NCBI GenBank assembly: GCA_027084065.1
Contig: JALWLR010000021.1
Span: forward strand, 1-7,914
Direction of reading: 5' to 3'
Length of the DNA: 7,914 nucleotides
Source of the DNA: Helicobacteraceae bacterium
GTDB taxonomy: Bacteria; Campylobacterota; Campylobacteria; Campylobacterales; Sulfurimonadaceae
The notes under the pieces: generated by a model
What the model saw: the letters and a program-made list of their open reading frames with translations, nothing else
Databases searched by the model: none
Told to the model about the DNA's origin: nothing
In this document: positions 1 through 5,685 of the stretch, one piece after another
Layout of the letters: every line of letters begins with the position of its first letter
Position numbering within the stretch: the first letter of the stretch is position 1
Translations under genes and position numbers: made by a program

Positions 1-593
1 GTGTCGTGACCGACGGAACGCTGATTGATGATGCACTTTTTATCTTTGTGTACAAATTCGATAGGATCTTCAATCGTAATGATGTGTTTTTGGTGTGTTA
101 GGTTGATCTCGTTGATGATCGATGCAAGGGTTGTCGATTTTCCGCTTCCCGTTACCCCTGTTACAAGCACCAAACCTCTTTCAAGATTGACAAAGCTTTT
201 GACAATTGGCGGGAAATTCAGCTCGTTTATAGAGGGAATTTTCATCGGAATAATTCTAAATACGGCTGAAACACCATCCATCTGAAAAAAGATGTTGACA
301 CGAAAACGGTTTTTTTCATCATATACGTAGGTCGTGTCGAGCTCTTTTTGTTCGACAAATTTCGCAAATTCGCTGCGAAGAAGCTCTTTAGCAAATGTCA
401 AAGCATCCTCTTTGGAAAAAAATCCACCGGAAAAGGGGGTAATTTTTCCATTTATGCGAACCCGTACCGTAGAGTTGGCTTTGATGTGAAGGTCGCTTCC
501 TCCAACTTCTATCATCTTTTTCAGGTAGGCTCGGACTTTGTTAAGTTGTTCGAACGTCAGTTTACTGACATCTACCGTGGATGTAGTATTCAT
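1..593 (-). CDS. pilT: Type IV pilus retraction ATPase PilT-like, N-terminal 197 residues (cut by window edge)
   Basis: Hexameric cytoplasmic ATPase that powers pilus retraction and twitching in type IV pilus systems (family knowledge). Visible: an N-terminal segment with the GGSDLH motif at residues 31-36 typical of PilT/PilU; the Walker A loop GVTGSGKST at 146-154; and the Asp-box stretch IITIEDPIEFVH at 171-182, which matches PilT closely and lacks the long N-terminal domain of PilB/GspE. The reading frame runs off the left edge just after SVGHD, so Walker B, the His box and the C-terminus are not in the window. Start: ATG at 593-591, preceded by GGAGG (602-598) with 4-nt spacing. Its ATG overlaps the tal stop codon (ATGA), so translation is probably coupled to tal. 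PilU is a close alternative that the missing C-terminus would help settle. I infer a type IV pilus elsewhere in the genome; none of its other genes are here. Confidence 0.88.
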   Translation of the reverse strand, partial: MNTTSTVDVSKLTFEQLNKVRAYLKKMIEVGGSDLHIKANSTVRVRINGKITPFSGGFFSKEDALTFAKELLRSEFAKFVEQKELDTTYVYDEKNRFRVNIFFQMDGVSAVFRIIPMKIPSINELNFPPIVKSFVNLERGLVLVTGVTGSGKSTTLASIINEINLTHQKHIITIEDPIEFVHKDKKCIINQRSVGHD

Positions 594-1567
594 AGCGCCT
601 CCAATATTTCCTTAAATGCATTTTTAAAAGCGATAAGCCCCTCTTCTATAAGGCGGTTTAAAACCGCATCGAGGTCGATACCGGCTTCACTGAGTGCATC
701 GAAATGTGCCTTAATTAGCTCTTTGTCTACAGGGAGAGCCTGCTTCTTCGCTCCACTTTCTACAAAGGCTTTGATGGTAGCTATCGGAGCGGTGTTGATA
801 CTATTGTAAGCCAGCAGCTTTTCAACATAGTAGTGCGGTGGATAGTCATCTCCTTTAACGCCGGTACTTGCAAAGAGTGTACGACATTTGCTTACTTTGA
901 GAGTTTCTATGGCTTCATAGATTAAAGAGGAGTTGTATATACCTGTGAGTCCCGGTTGAATCCCTTTTGCTTTGAGTGTATCATCCAAAGCGCGATCCAC
1001 TCGGCTTACAAATACGCTGATAACGGTATCGACGACGTTTTCGGCGCGCTGAGCTCCTTTGGCAAAGGCTTTGGCACATGCAAGAGCCTGTTCCAGCTTG
1101 AAAACAAGGGTTGCATTGACGGGAACAGAAGCAGCACTTAAAGCTTCCATCGCTTCATAGCCGGCCTCAGTTGCCGGTATTTTGATCATGACGTTTTCAC
1201 GTCCTATAGCACCATAGAGACGAAGTCCCTCTTCGATTGTCGCTTGTGCATCGTCGCAGAGATTGGGATCGACCTCTATGCTTACATAGCCGTCATCCCC
1301 TTTCTCATATAAAGGTTTGAGAATGTCCGCTGCTTTACGGATGTCGTAGATTGCAAGTGCTTCATATTTGCTTTTGGCATCGCCTTGGAGGCTTTTTAGC
1401 TGTTCTAGATAAGCCGGTGAGAATAAAATGGCATCTTTGAAAATTGCCGGATTGCTTGTCGCTCCGTTGATGATCTTTTGCTCTATAAGCTCTTTGAACT
1501 CTCCTTCTAGGTAGTCTCTTTCGATAAAGTCCGCCCACAGTGAAAATTTCAGCTCTTCTATATACAC
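590..1567 (-). CDS. tal: Transaldolase, 325 aa, GTG start
   Basis: Non-oxidative pentose phosphate enzyme: sedoheptulose-7-phosphate + glyceraldehyde-3-phosphate <-> erythrose-4-phosphate + fructose-6-phosphate, cytoplasmic. Visible: an (alpha/beta)8-type class I aldolase sequence with NGATSNPAIF at residues 34-43, SIEVD at 96-100, MIKIPAT at 127-133 with K129 the expected Schiff-base lysine, NATLVF at 151-156 and SVFVSRVDR at 184-192. D13 lies where the catalytic aspartate near the N-terminus is expected. The length equals the 325 aa I recall for the Campylobacter enzyme. The frame stays open upstream to a TTG at 1609, but I chose GTG at 1567-1565. AAGGAG (1578-1573) lies 5 nt before it, and a -10 box at 1597-1592 would put the transcript start downstream of the TTG. 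The stop overlaps the pilT start by 4 nt. Its product erythrose-4-phosphate is a precursor of chorismate, the substrate of the upstream pabB product. Confidence 0.94.
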   Translation of the reverse strand: MYIEELKFSLWADFIERDYLEGEFKELIEQKIINGATSNPAIFKDAILFSPAYLEQLKSLQGDAKSKYEALAIYDIRKAADILKPLYEKGDDGYVSIEVDPNLCDDAQATIEEGLRLYGAIGRENVMIKIPATEAGYEAMEALSAASVPVNATLVFKLEQALACAKAFAKGAQRAENVVDTVISVFVSRVDRALDDTLKAKGIQPGLTGIYNSSLIYEAIETLKVSKCRTLFASTGVKGDDYPPHYYVEKLLAYNSINTAPIATIKAFVESGAKKQALPVDKELIKAHFDALSEAGIDLDAVLNRLIEEGLIAFKNAFKEILEAL

Positions 1568-1572
1568 GATTA

Positions 1573-1578
1573 CTCCTT
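1573..1578 (-). promoter_or_regulatory. Shine-Dalgarno of tal that decides its GTG start
   Basis: On the minus strand AAGGAG is followed by TAATC and then GTG, a 5-nt spacing. It lies downstream of the alternative in-frame TTG start, which has no such site, and so fixes the tal start at 1567. Confidence 0.8.
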
Positions 1579-1591
1579 GGGTGTTTTGAGA

Positions 1592-1600
1592 ATTATAACA
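1592..1600 (-). promoter_or_regulatory. Extended -10 promoter element of tal-pilT
   Basis: The minus strand reads TGTTATAAT: a perfect TATAAT (1597-1592) with the TGn extension. It lies in the 51-bp gap between pabB and tal, with 24 nt between the hexamer and the GTG. Transcription would start near 1585 and give a leader of under 20 nt. At a 17-bp spacer the -35 position reads AAGCAA, a poor match, which an extended -10 box can tolerate. This suggests that tal and pilT can be transcribed independently of the genes upstream. Confidence 0.55.
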
Positions 1601-1618
1601 CAAGTTCAAAAGATTTGC

Positions 1619-2557
1619 TTAGGGGATGTAGACTTTATCGAGCATCTCCCTATATTCTGCCATGGCATGGCTCTCTATCGTAATGCCGCCGCCGCTTTTG
1701 TAGATGTAGCCTTGCGGCGTTTTTTCGATGAAGCGAATCATCACGCAGCTGTCGAAATTTTCTCCATCGAAGTAGCCAAATACTCCGCTAAAAAATCCGC
1801 GCTTGTAGTTTTCGATTTTTTTGATGAGTTCGACGGTTTTTTTCTTGGGTGTACCGCTGATGCTTCCTGCGGGAAGAAGAGGGAGAAACACGGAAGAAAA
1901 GTTCTCTCTCCACTCTTTTGGCAAAACGCCGTTTATTTTTGAACTTACCTGTAGAAGCGATTTCTCCGAGGTATCGATGCGGGTAATGTAGCGAAATTGT
2001 TCTACTTTTATTTGATCTGCTACGATGCCAAGGTCGTTACGCAGCAAATCAACGACCATTACGTGCTCCGCCATCTCTTTTTGATCGGCGAGAATCGTTT
2101 CGGCGGCATTTGGAAGAGTGGCATCTATCGTGCCTTTCATCGGGAAGGTTGTGACGGTGTTGTTTTGAATTTGGATGAATGTCTCCGGCGAGAAGCAGAC
2201 AAATCGGTTTTTGTACTTGATCTTGTATGGTGCATTTGCATGTAGAAAGATCTCTTCAAGCGTTGTATTGTGAAGTTCTATGGGGGTAGGTTGCGTGAGA
2301 TTGAGCAGGTAGGTGTTGCCGCTTTTGATCTCCTCTATGACATTTTGGAACTTCGCATTGTAGGCATTGAAGCTATAGGGTTTTTTTGTGAGGCTGAGTG
2401 TGTGCGCTCTATGTGTACGATTGTGGTCTATACAAAACTCTATACCCGCCTCTTTGGCCTCTTTGAGTGTATAAACCTCAATCTTTTCTCCTTCAAAATC
2501 GCTGATAACGATGCAGGGAGTTTTTTTGCGGAACAGTCGGTCGAGCTTATGCGTCAT
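1619..2557 (-). CDS. pabB: Aminodeoxychorismate synthase component I (short form, 312 aa)
   Basis: Joins chorismate with ammonia (from a PabA glutaminase) to form 4-amino-4-deoxychorismate, the step before PabC releases p-aminobenzoate for folate. Visible chorismate-binding domain from about residue 64 to the end: SGNTYLLNLT (79-88), FSPETFI (122-128), PMKGT (139-143), DLLRNDLG (170-177), LPAGSISGTPK, GFFSGVFGYFDG, SGGGIT (288-293) and AEYREMLDKV (300-309). K141 in PMKGT is the lysine typical of PabB; TrpE usually has a small residue there, so I prefer PabB to anthranilate synthase. At 312 aa it is far shorter than the roughly 450 aa of E. coli PabB: only about 63 residues precede the catalytic domain. 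It is not fused to a PabC domain, as happens in some relatives. The start ATG lies inside the pyrB 3' end (11-nt overlap) with no clear Shine-Dalgarno, so translational coupling is likely. pabA and pabC are not in the window. Confidence 0.87.
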   Translation of the reverse strand: MTHKLDRLFRKKTPCIVISDFEGEKIEVYTLKEAKEAGIEFCIDHNRTHRAHTLSLTKKPYSFNAYNAKFQNVIEEIKSGNTYLLNLTQPTPIELHNTTLEEIFLHANAPYKIKYKNRFVCFSPETFIQIQNNTVTTFPMKGTIDATLPNAAETILADQKEMAEHVMVVDLLRNDLGIVADQIKVEQFRYITRIDTSEKSLLQVSSKINGVLPKEWRENFSSVFLPLLPAGSISGTPKKKTVELIKKIENYKRGFFSGVFGYFDGENFDSCVMIRFIEKTPQGYIYKSGGGITIESHAMAEYREMLDKVYIP

Positions 2558-3431
2558 ATATGAGTTTTTTCAAAATAGCCATTCTTACATGTACTCCGTT
2601 TTTTACCTGCTGGAGCACTTTACAGCGAGGGTCGTCAAGCATGTCGTCGCTTATGTCGATGTTGCGATGGACGGGACCGGGATGTAAAAGAACAATATCG
2701 CGCTCCCCTACAAGCTCTTTAGTGATGCAAAAATCACTTGCATAGTCTTTTAGACTTGCGTAGCTTTGAGAGGAGTGGCGTTCTGTTTGGGTTCTTAAAC
2801 TCATAATGGCATCGACTTCATCTATAATCTCCGAAAGATAGTGCGTCGTTTTGAGTTTTGTTCTTGGTAAAAACTGTGGTGGTGCGACTAGAATGACCTC
2901 CATCCCAAAGCGTGTCAAGAGCTCTATGTTGGAGTTCGCAACACGAGAGTTTTTTATGTCCCCGACAATGGCTATCTTTTTTCCATTAAGATCGTCAAAA
3001 TGCTCTTTGAGCGTAAAGAGATCGAGCAATGCCTGAGAGGGATGGGCATGCGCGCCGTCTCCGGCATTGAGAATGGAGGCTTGTGTGTGGCTGGCAAGAA
3101 TTTGCGGAACACCTGCATTTTGGTGCCGTACTATGATGGCATCGGGACCCATCGCGTCAAGATTCATTGCCGTATCGACAAGGGTTTCTCCCTTTTTTGT
3201 CGAGCTTTTGGCAACATCGAGGTGAACCACTTCGGCACCGAGTCTTTTTGCTGCTATTTCAAAAGAGCTGCGCGTGCGTGTCGAATTTTCAAAAAAAAGC
3301 GTCACGACGAGTTTGTTTTGCAAAAGAGGTTCAAAATGACCGCTGCTGAAGCGTTTGGCATCTTGAAGGAGTGTTTCTACCTCCTCTTTGGAAAAATCAC
3401 TTGTCCGTATAAGATGATTTGCATGTCCCAT
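2547..3431 (-). CDS. pyrB: Aspartate carbamoyltransferase catalytic subunit, 294 aa
   Basis: Second step of de novo pyrimidine synthesis: carbamoyl phosphate + L-aspartate -> N-carbamoyl-L-aspartate + phosphate, in the cytoplasm. Visible: the carbamoyl-phosphate motif FFENSTRTRSSFE at residues 46-58 with STRTR at 50-54; the K79-K80 pair in SSTKKGET, where the active-site lysine supplied across the trimer interface is expected; HPSQALLDL from 130, with H130 the likely catalytic histidine; and LHPGPVHRN at 249-257, which carries the aspartate-side residues. The length fits a catalytic chain with no fused dihydroorotase or regulatory domain, and no pyrI lies beside it. Start ATG at 3431-3429 has AAGGT (3441-3437) 5 nt upstream. 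It lies 18 bp after bioD and has its own likely promoter in the bioD 3' end. No attenuator or PyrR-type leader can fit in this gap. Its last codons overlap pabB. Confidence 0.96.
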   Translation of the reverse strand: MGHANHLIRTSDFSKEEVETLLQDAKRFSSGHFEPLLQNKLVVTLFFENSTRTRSSFEIAAKRLGAEVVHLDVAKSSTKKGETLVDTAMNLDAMGPDAIIVRHQNAGVPQILASHTQASILNAGDGAHAHPSQALLDLFTLKEHFDDLNGKKIAIVGDIKNSRVANSNIELLTRFGMEVILVAPPQFLPRTKLKTTHYLSEIIDEVDAIMSLRTQTERHSSQSYASLKDYASDFCITKELVGERDIVLLHPGPVHRNIDISDDMLDDPRCKVLQQVKNGVHVRMAILKKLIYDA

Positions 3432-3449
3432 ATCGCACCTTTAGAAATT

Positions 3450-4091
3450 TTACAAATTATACAATAGCTTGGCAATTTTGTCTATATCTTTATCTACATG
3501 CAAAACCTCCAAAAAGGCAGCGTCGAAAAAGGGTTTGGATGTTTTTTCAAAATCTTCCATGCCCTCTTTGCAGTTAAAAGCACATAGAGTCGGAAGATTA
3601 TAGTTTTGGAGTGCTTTGAGGGATAGAAGCGTATCGTTGATGCAGCCTAGGGAGCAGTGGCTCACAAGCAAAACGGCATCGACGTCGAGATCTTTGATGA
3701 GGTCTATCATGAAGTATGTTTGCGTAATGGGGACATAGAGTCCTCCTGCACCCTCTATCAGAAGAACATCGCATTCTCGTTGATGTTGTCGGACTACATG
3801 CAAAAGAGTATTCGGGTCGATTTGGGCACTGCCTGCGGCAATGTAGGGAGCTGCTGGCTGTTTGAATGTAAAAGGAACGATTTCACTCACGGAGGGTGCA
3901 TCTTCAGGATAGAAACGTTTTAGTGTCCGTGCTAGTTTTTCTCCATCGAGAGGGAGTGTTTTTACACCTGTTTCTATGGGTTTGAGTGCATCGACTCTTA
4001 AAGAATTTTTTGCATAGCTTTCTATCAGTTTGCATGTAGTGTAGGTTTTACCTATATCGGTGTTTGTCGCCGTTATGAAAATCTTTTTCAT
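3450..4091 (-). CDS. bioD: ATP-dependent dethiobiotin synthetase BioD, 213 aa
   Basis: Penultimate biotin step: 7,8-diaminopelargonate + CO2 + ATP -> dethiobiotin, closing the ureido ring. Visible P-loop fold: ATNTDIGKT at residues 8-16 with K15-T16 for phosphate binding; ALKPIETGV at 36-43 with the conserved K37 and the ETG of the substrate site; QPAAPYIAA at 78-86; EGAGGLYVP at 113-121, the Mg/substrate loop; and N173 in FNCK, the likely base-recognition site. The P-loop begins with Ala and has Asn at position 10, where E. coli reads GTDT. I recall the same ATNT form in Helicobacter pylori. Start ATG at 4091-4089 gives the usual MKKIFIT N-terminus; AAGAG touches the ATG with no spacing, so there is no normal Shine-Dalgarno. 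It is the first gene of the left arm, and no other biotin gene is nearby. Confidence 0.93.
   Translation of the reverse strand: MKKIFITATNTDIGKTYTTCKLIESYAKNSLRVDALKPIETGVKTLPLDGEKLARTLKRFYPEDAPSVSEIVPFTFKQPAAPYIAAGSAQIDPNTLLHVVRQHQRECDVLLIEGAGGLYVPITQTYFMIDLIKDLDVDAVLLVSHCSLGCINDTLLSLKALQNYNLPTLCAFNCKEGMEDFEKTSKPFFDAAFLEVLHVDKDIDKIAKLLYNL
3456..3484 (-). promoter_or_regulatory. Sigma70-type promoter of pyrB inside the bioD 3' end
   Basis: On the minus strand, TAGACA (3484-3479) and a perfect TATAAT (3461-3456) are separated by exactly 17 bp. The -35 box matches TTGACA at 5 of 6 positions. Transcription would begin about 3449, between the bioD stop and the pyrB ATG at 3431, giving a leader of roughly 18 nt. 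The elements are read as the last codons of bioD (IDKIAKLLYN). Of the promoters noted here, this has the best overall match to consensus. Confidence 0.6.
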
Positions 4092-4116
4092 CTCTTAAGA
4101 ACCTATAAATTTTTTT

Positions 4117-4125
4117 TGATATAAT
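4117..4125 (+). promoter_or_regulatory. Extended -10 promoter element of the metY-like/clpS/clpA genes
   Basis: TGATATAAT: a perfect TATAAT (4120-4125) with a TGn extension, preceded by an eight-T run from 4110. Transcription would begin near 4132, leaving a leader of about 24 nt before the ATG at 4156. This is too short for a SAM or other riboswitch. No good -35 hexamer is present. Confidence 0.6.
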
Positions 4126-4126
4126 A
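4121..4126 (-). promoter_or_regulatory. Probable -10 element of bioD
   Basis: The minus strand reads TATTAT (5 of 6 to TATAAT), 29 nt before the bioD ATG, in the only non-coding DNA upstream. It overlaps the rightward -10 box by five bases. The -35 position is poor. A second candidate, TATAGG (4107-4102), lies too close to the ATG unless the message is nearly leaderless. Confidence 0.35.
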
Positions 4127-4155
4127 GCTTAAAATTATTGATGGACTAAAAAGAG

Positions 4156-5385
4156 ATGAGTTATAAAGAGTATTTTACGAAATTGGTTCAGGAGATTGGA
4201 GAAAAAGAGGGGGCGGTCAGTCCGAGTATAGTCAATTCGGCATCGTTTGGATATGGGGATTCCAAAACGGCGGAAGCTATTTTTGCAGGGAGTGCAAAAA
4301 AGCCGCTTTATGCGCGTGTGGGAAATCCGACTACGGCAAAACTTGAACGCGTTATCGCATCGATGGACGGAGGTGTAGGTGCCATAGCGACTGCCAGCGG
4401 GATGGGTGCGATTACACTTGCATGTACGAGTTTGCTTGCAGCCGGAGATGAGGTTGTGTGTGTCGGTGGGCTCTTTGGCGGAACCTACTCCTTTTTCAGC
4501 GAGACGATGAGTCGTTTTGGCATTCATACCCATTTTTTCGATGTCGATGAGTTAGAGGGCATAGAAGCGGCAATCAACGATAAAACGAAGATAATATTTT
4601 TAGAGAGTGTCGGTAATCCAAATATGCGTCTTGCCGATTTCGATGCCATTGCAAAAATAGCCTCACAAAGCGGCGTCGCTTTGATGGTGGACAACACCAT
4701 TACACCACTCTCTTTGCGTCCACTAGAAAGGGGAGCGGATATAGTGGTCTATTCGACGACGAAGATTATAAGCGGGAATGCCTCTGCTCTTGGCGGATGT
4801 GTCGTTTTTCGTGCTGTTGGCGAAAAAGAGGAGAAGTTCAAAACAAACCGCTACGCTTTTTTAGAAAAATTCATTGAAAAGATGGGAGAAAACGCTTTGG
4901 TAGCAAACGGTAAGAAACGCTCTCTTCGAGACTTCGGCATGAGCGCAAGCGCTTACAATTCACAGCTGACGATGCTGGGTCTTGAAACATTGCCTTTACG
5001 TCTGGAGCGGGTTGCAAAGAGTGTCGAACAGATTGTCGAGGCTCTTCGCGTAGCCGGATTGAACGTTAATCACCCCTCTATGCCGGATCATCCTCATCAT
5101 GCGCGCTATAAACAATATTTCGAAATAGGGTGCGGAACGCTCTTTACGATAGAGATGGGAAGCAAAGAGGCTGCTTTTGAGTTTTTAGACAGAACGAAGC
5201 TTCCCGTCATAACGGCAAACATCGGTGACAGCAGAACATTGGCACTTCATATGGCATCGACTATTTATAGAGATTTTACCAAAGAGGAGCGAGAATTCCT
5301 TGGCATAAGCGAGGGGTTGATTCGGGTTTCTGTCGGGCTGGAAAATCCGCAAGAGATCATAGATGACTTCATTGGAGCGCTATAG
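4156..5385 (+). CDS. MetY-like PLP-dependent O-acetylhomoserine sulfhydrylase / Cys-Met metabolism enzyme, 409 aa
   Basis: Fold-type I PLP enzyme of the Cys/Met metabolism family. The likely reaction is O-acetylhomoserine + sulfide -> homocysteine + acetate (methionine synthesis). Visible: YARVGNPTT (52-60), phosphate-binding SGM (81-83), D179 in VDNT for the pyridine nitrogen, and YSTTK (199-203) with K203 the expected PLP lysine. C-terminal features lean to MetY rather than MetB: NSQLTMLGLETLPLRLER, NIGD at 355-358, and VRVSVGLE near the end. The segment after the lysine reads ISGNASALGG, where relatives usually have a GGH-type sequence, so substrate choice is uncertain. Cystathionine gamma-synthase or methionine gamma-lyase remain possible, and I give no gene symbol. 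Length is slightly below the usual 420-430 aa of MetY. The start follows AAAAAGAG directly with no spacing, as at bioD. The stop TAG abuts the clpS ATG. Confidence 0.85.
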   Translation: MSYKEYFTKLVQEIGEKEGAVSPSIVNSASFGYGDSKTAEAIFAGSAKKPLYARVGNPTTAKLERVIASMDGGVGAIATASGMGAITLACTSLLAAGDEVVCVGGLFGGTYSFFSETMSRFGIHTHFFDVDELEGIEAAINDKTKIIFLESVGNPNMRLADFDAIAKIASQSGVALMVDNTITPLSLRPLERGADIVVYSTTKIISGNASALGGCVVFRAVGEKEEKFKTNRYAFLEKFIEKMGENALVANGKKRSLRDFGMSASAYNSQLTMLGLETLPLRLERVAKSVEQIVEALRVAGLNVNHPSMPDHPHHARYKQYFEIGCGTLFTIEMGSKEAAFEFLDRTKLPVITANIGDSRTLALHMASTIYRDFTKEEREFLGISEGLIRVSVGLENPQEIIDDFIGAL

Positions 5386-5685
5386 ATGGCAACGAAAAGT
5401 GATTTTGAGCTCGAAGATGCTTTGGAAGTAGACTTTCCAAAAAAATATAAAGTTTTTCTACTCAATGACGACTATACGACTATGGATTTTGTCGTAGATG
5501 TACTCATAAAGATTTTTCATAAAAGTTACGAAGAGGCGGAGCGAATCATGCTGGAGATCCATAAAAAAGATAAGGGTCTGTGTGGAGTTTACAGTTATGA
5601 AATCGCAGAAACGAAAATAGCGCAGGTTCATAAGCGTGCGCGAGACAACGGCTTTCCGTTACGAGCCTATATGGAGGAAGAATGA
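5386..5685 (+). CDS. clpS: ATP-dependent Clp protease adaptor ClpS, 99 aa
   Basis: Adaptor that binds N-degron substrates by their bulky N-terminal residue and hands them to ClpA for degradation by ClpAP. Visible: a flexible, acidic N-terminal tail (residues 1-17), then KVFLLNDDYTTM (22-33). N27, D28 and D29 correspond to the substrate alpha-amino contacts, with M33, V36, V37 and L40 lining the hydrophobic pocket. H59 in EIHKKDKGLCGV (57-68) is the second conserved pocket residue. The usual DDYTPM reads DDYTTM here. Start: ATG directly after the metY-like stop, with GGAG (5374-5377) 8 nt upstream inside that gene. The stop overlaps the clpA start as ATGA. The order clpS-clpA matches C. jejuni as I recall it, where aat follows; the window ends before that can be seen. 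Confidence 0.95.
   Translation: MATKSDFELEDALEVDFPKKYKVFLLNDDYTTMDFVVDVLIKIFHKSYEEAERIMLEIHKKDKGLCGVYSYEIAETKIAQVHKRARDNGFPLRAYMEEE

Noticed and set aside
348..809. 153-residue open frame opposite pilT/tal
   Set aside because: It is antisense to two well-supported genes, shows no recognisable motif and spans their junction. The known proteins explain the DNA.
1568..1618. Possible terminator between pabB and tal (TTTTGA...TCAAAA and GTGTT...AACAC pairings)
   Set aside because: Stems are short and AT-rich, the two pairings exclude each other, and no T-run follows. The gap is better explained as a promoter plus ribosome site.
1619..2557. Anthranilate synthase TrpE for the chorismate-binding protein
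   Set aside because: PMKGT carries the PabB-type lysine, the protein is too short for TrpE, and no trp genes adjoin.
3000..3467. 155-residue open frame opposite pyrB
   Set aside because: Antisense to an intact pyrB with all active-site motifs; no independent support.
4141..4149. Two-codon ORF (ATG GAC TAA) just before the metY-like gene, as a possible regulatory leader
   Set aside because: No ribosome site precedes it, and nine bases forming a start and stop in AT-rich DNA is easily chance.
4126..4155. Riboswitch (SAM or similar) ahead of the metY-like gene
   Set aside because: The inferred leader is only about 24 nt, far too short for any known aptamer.
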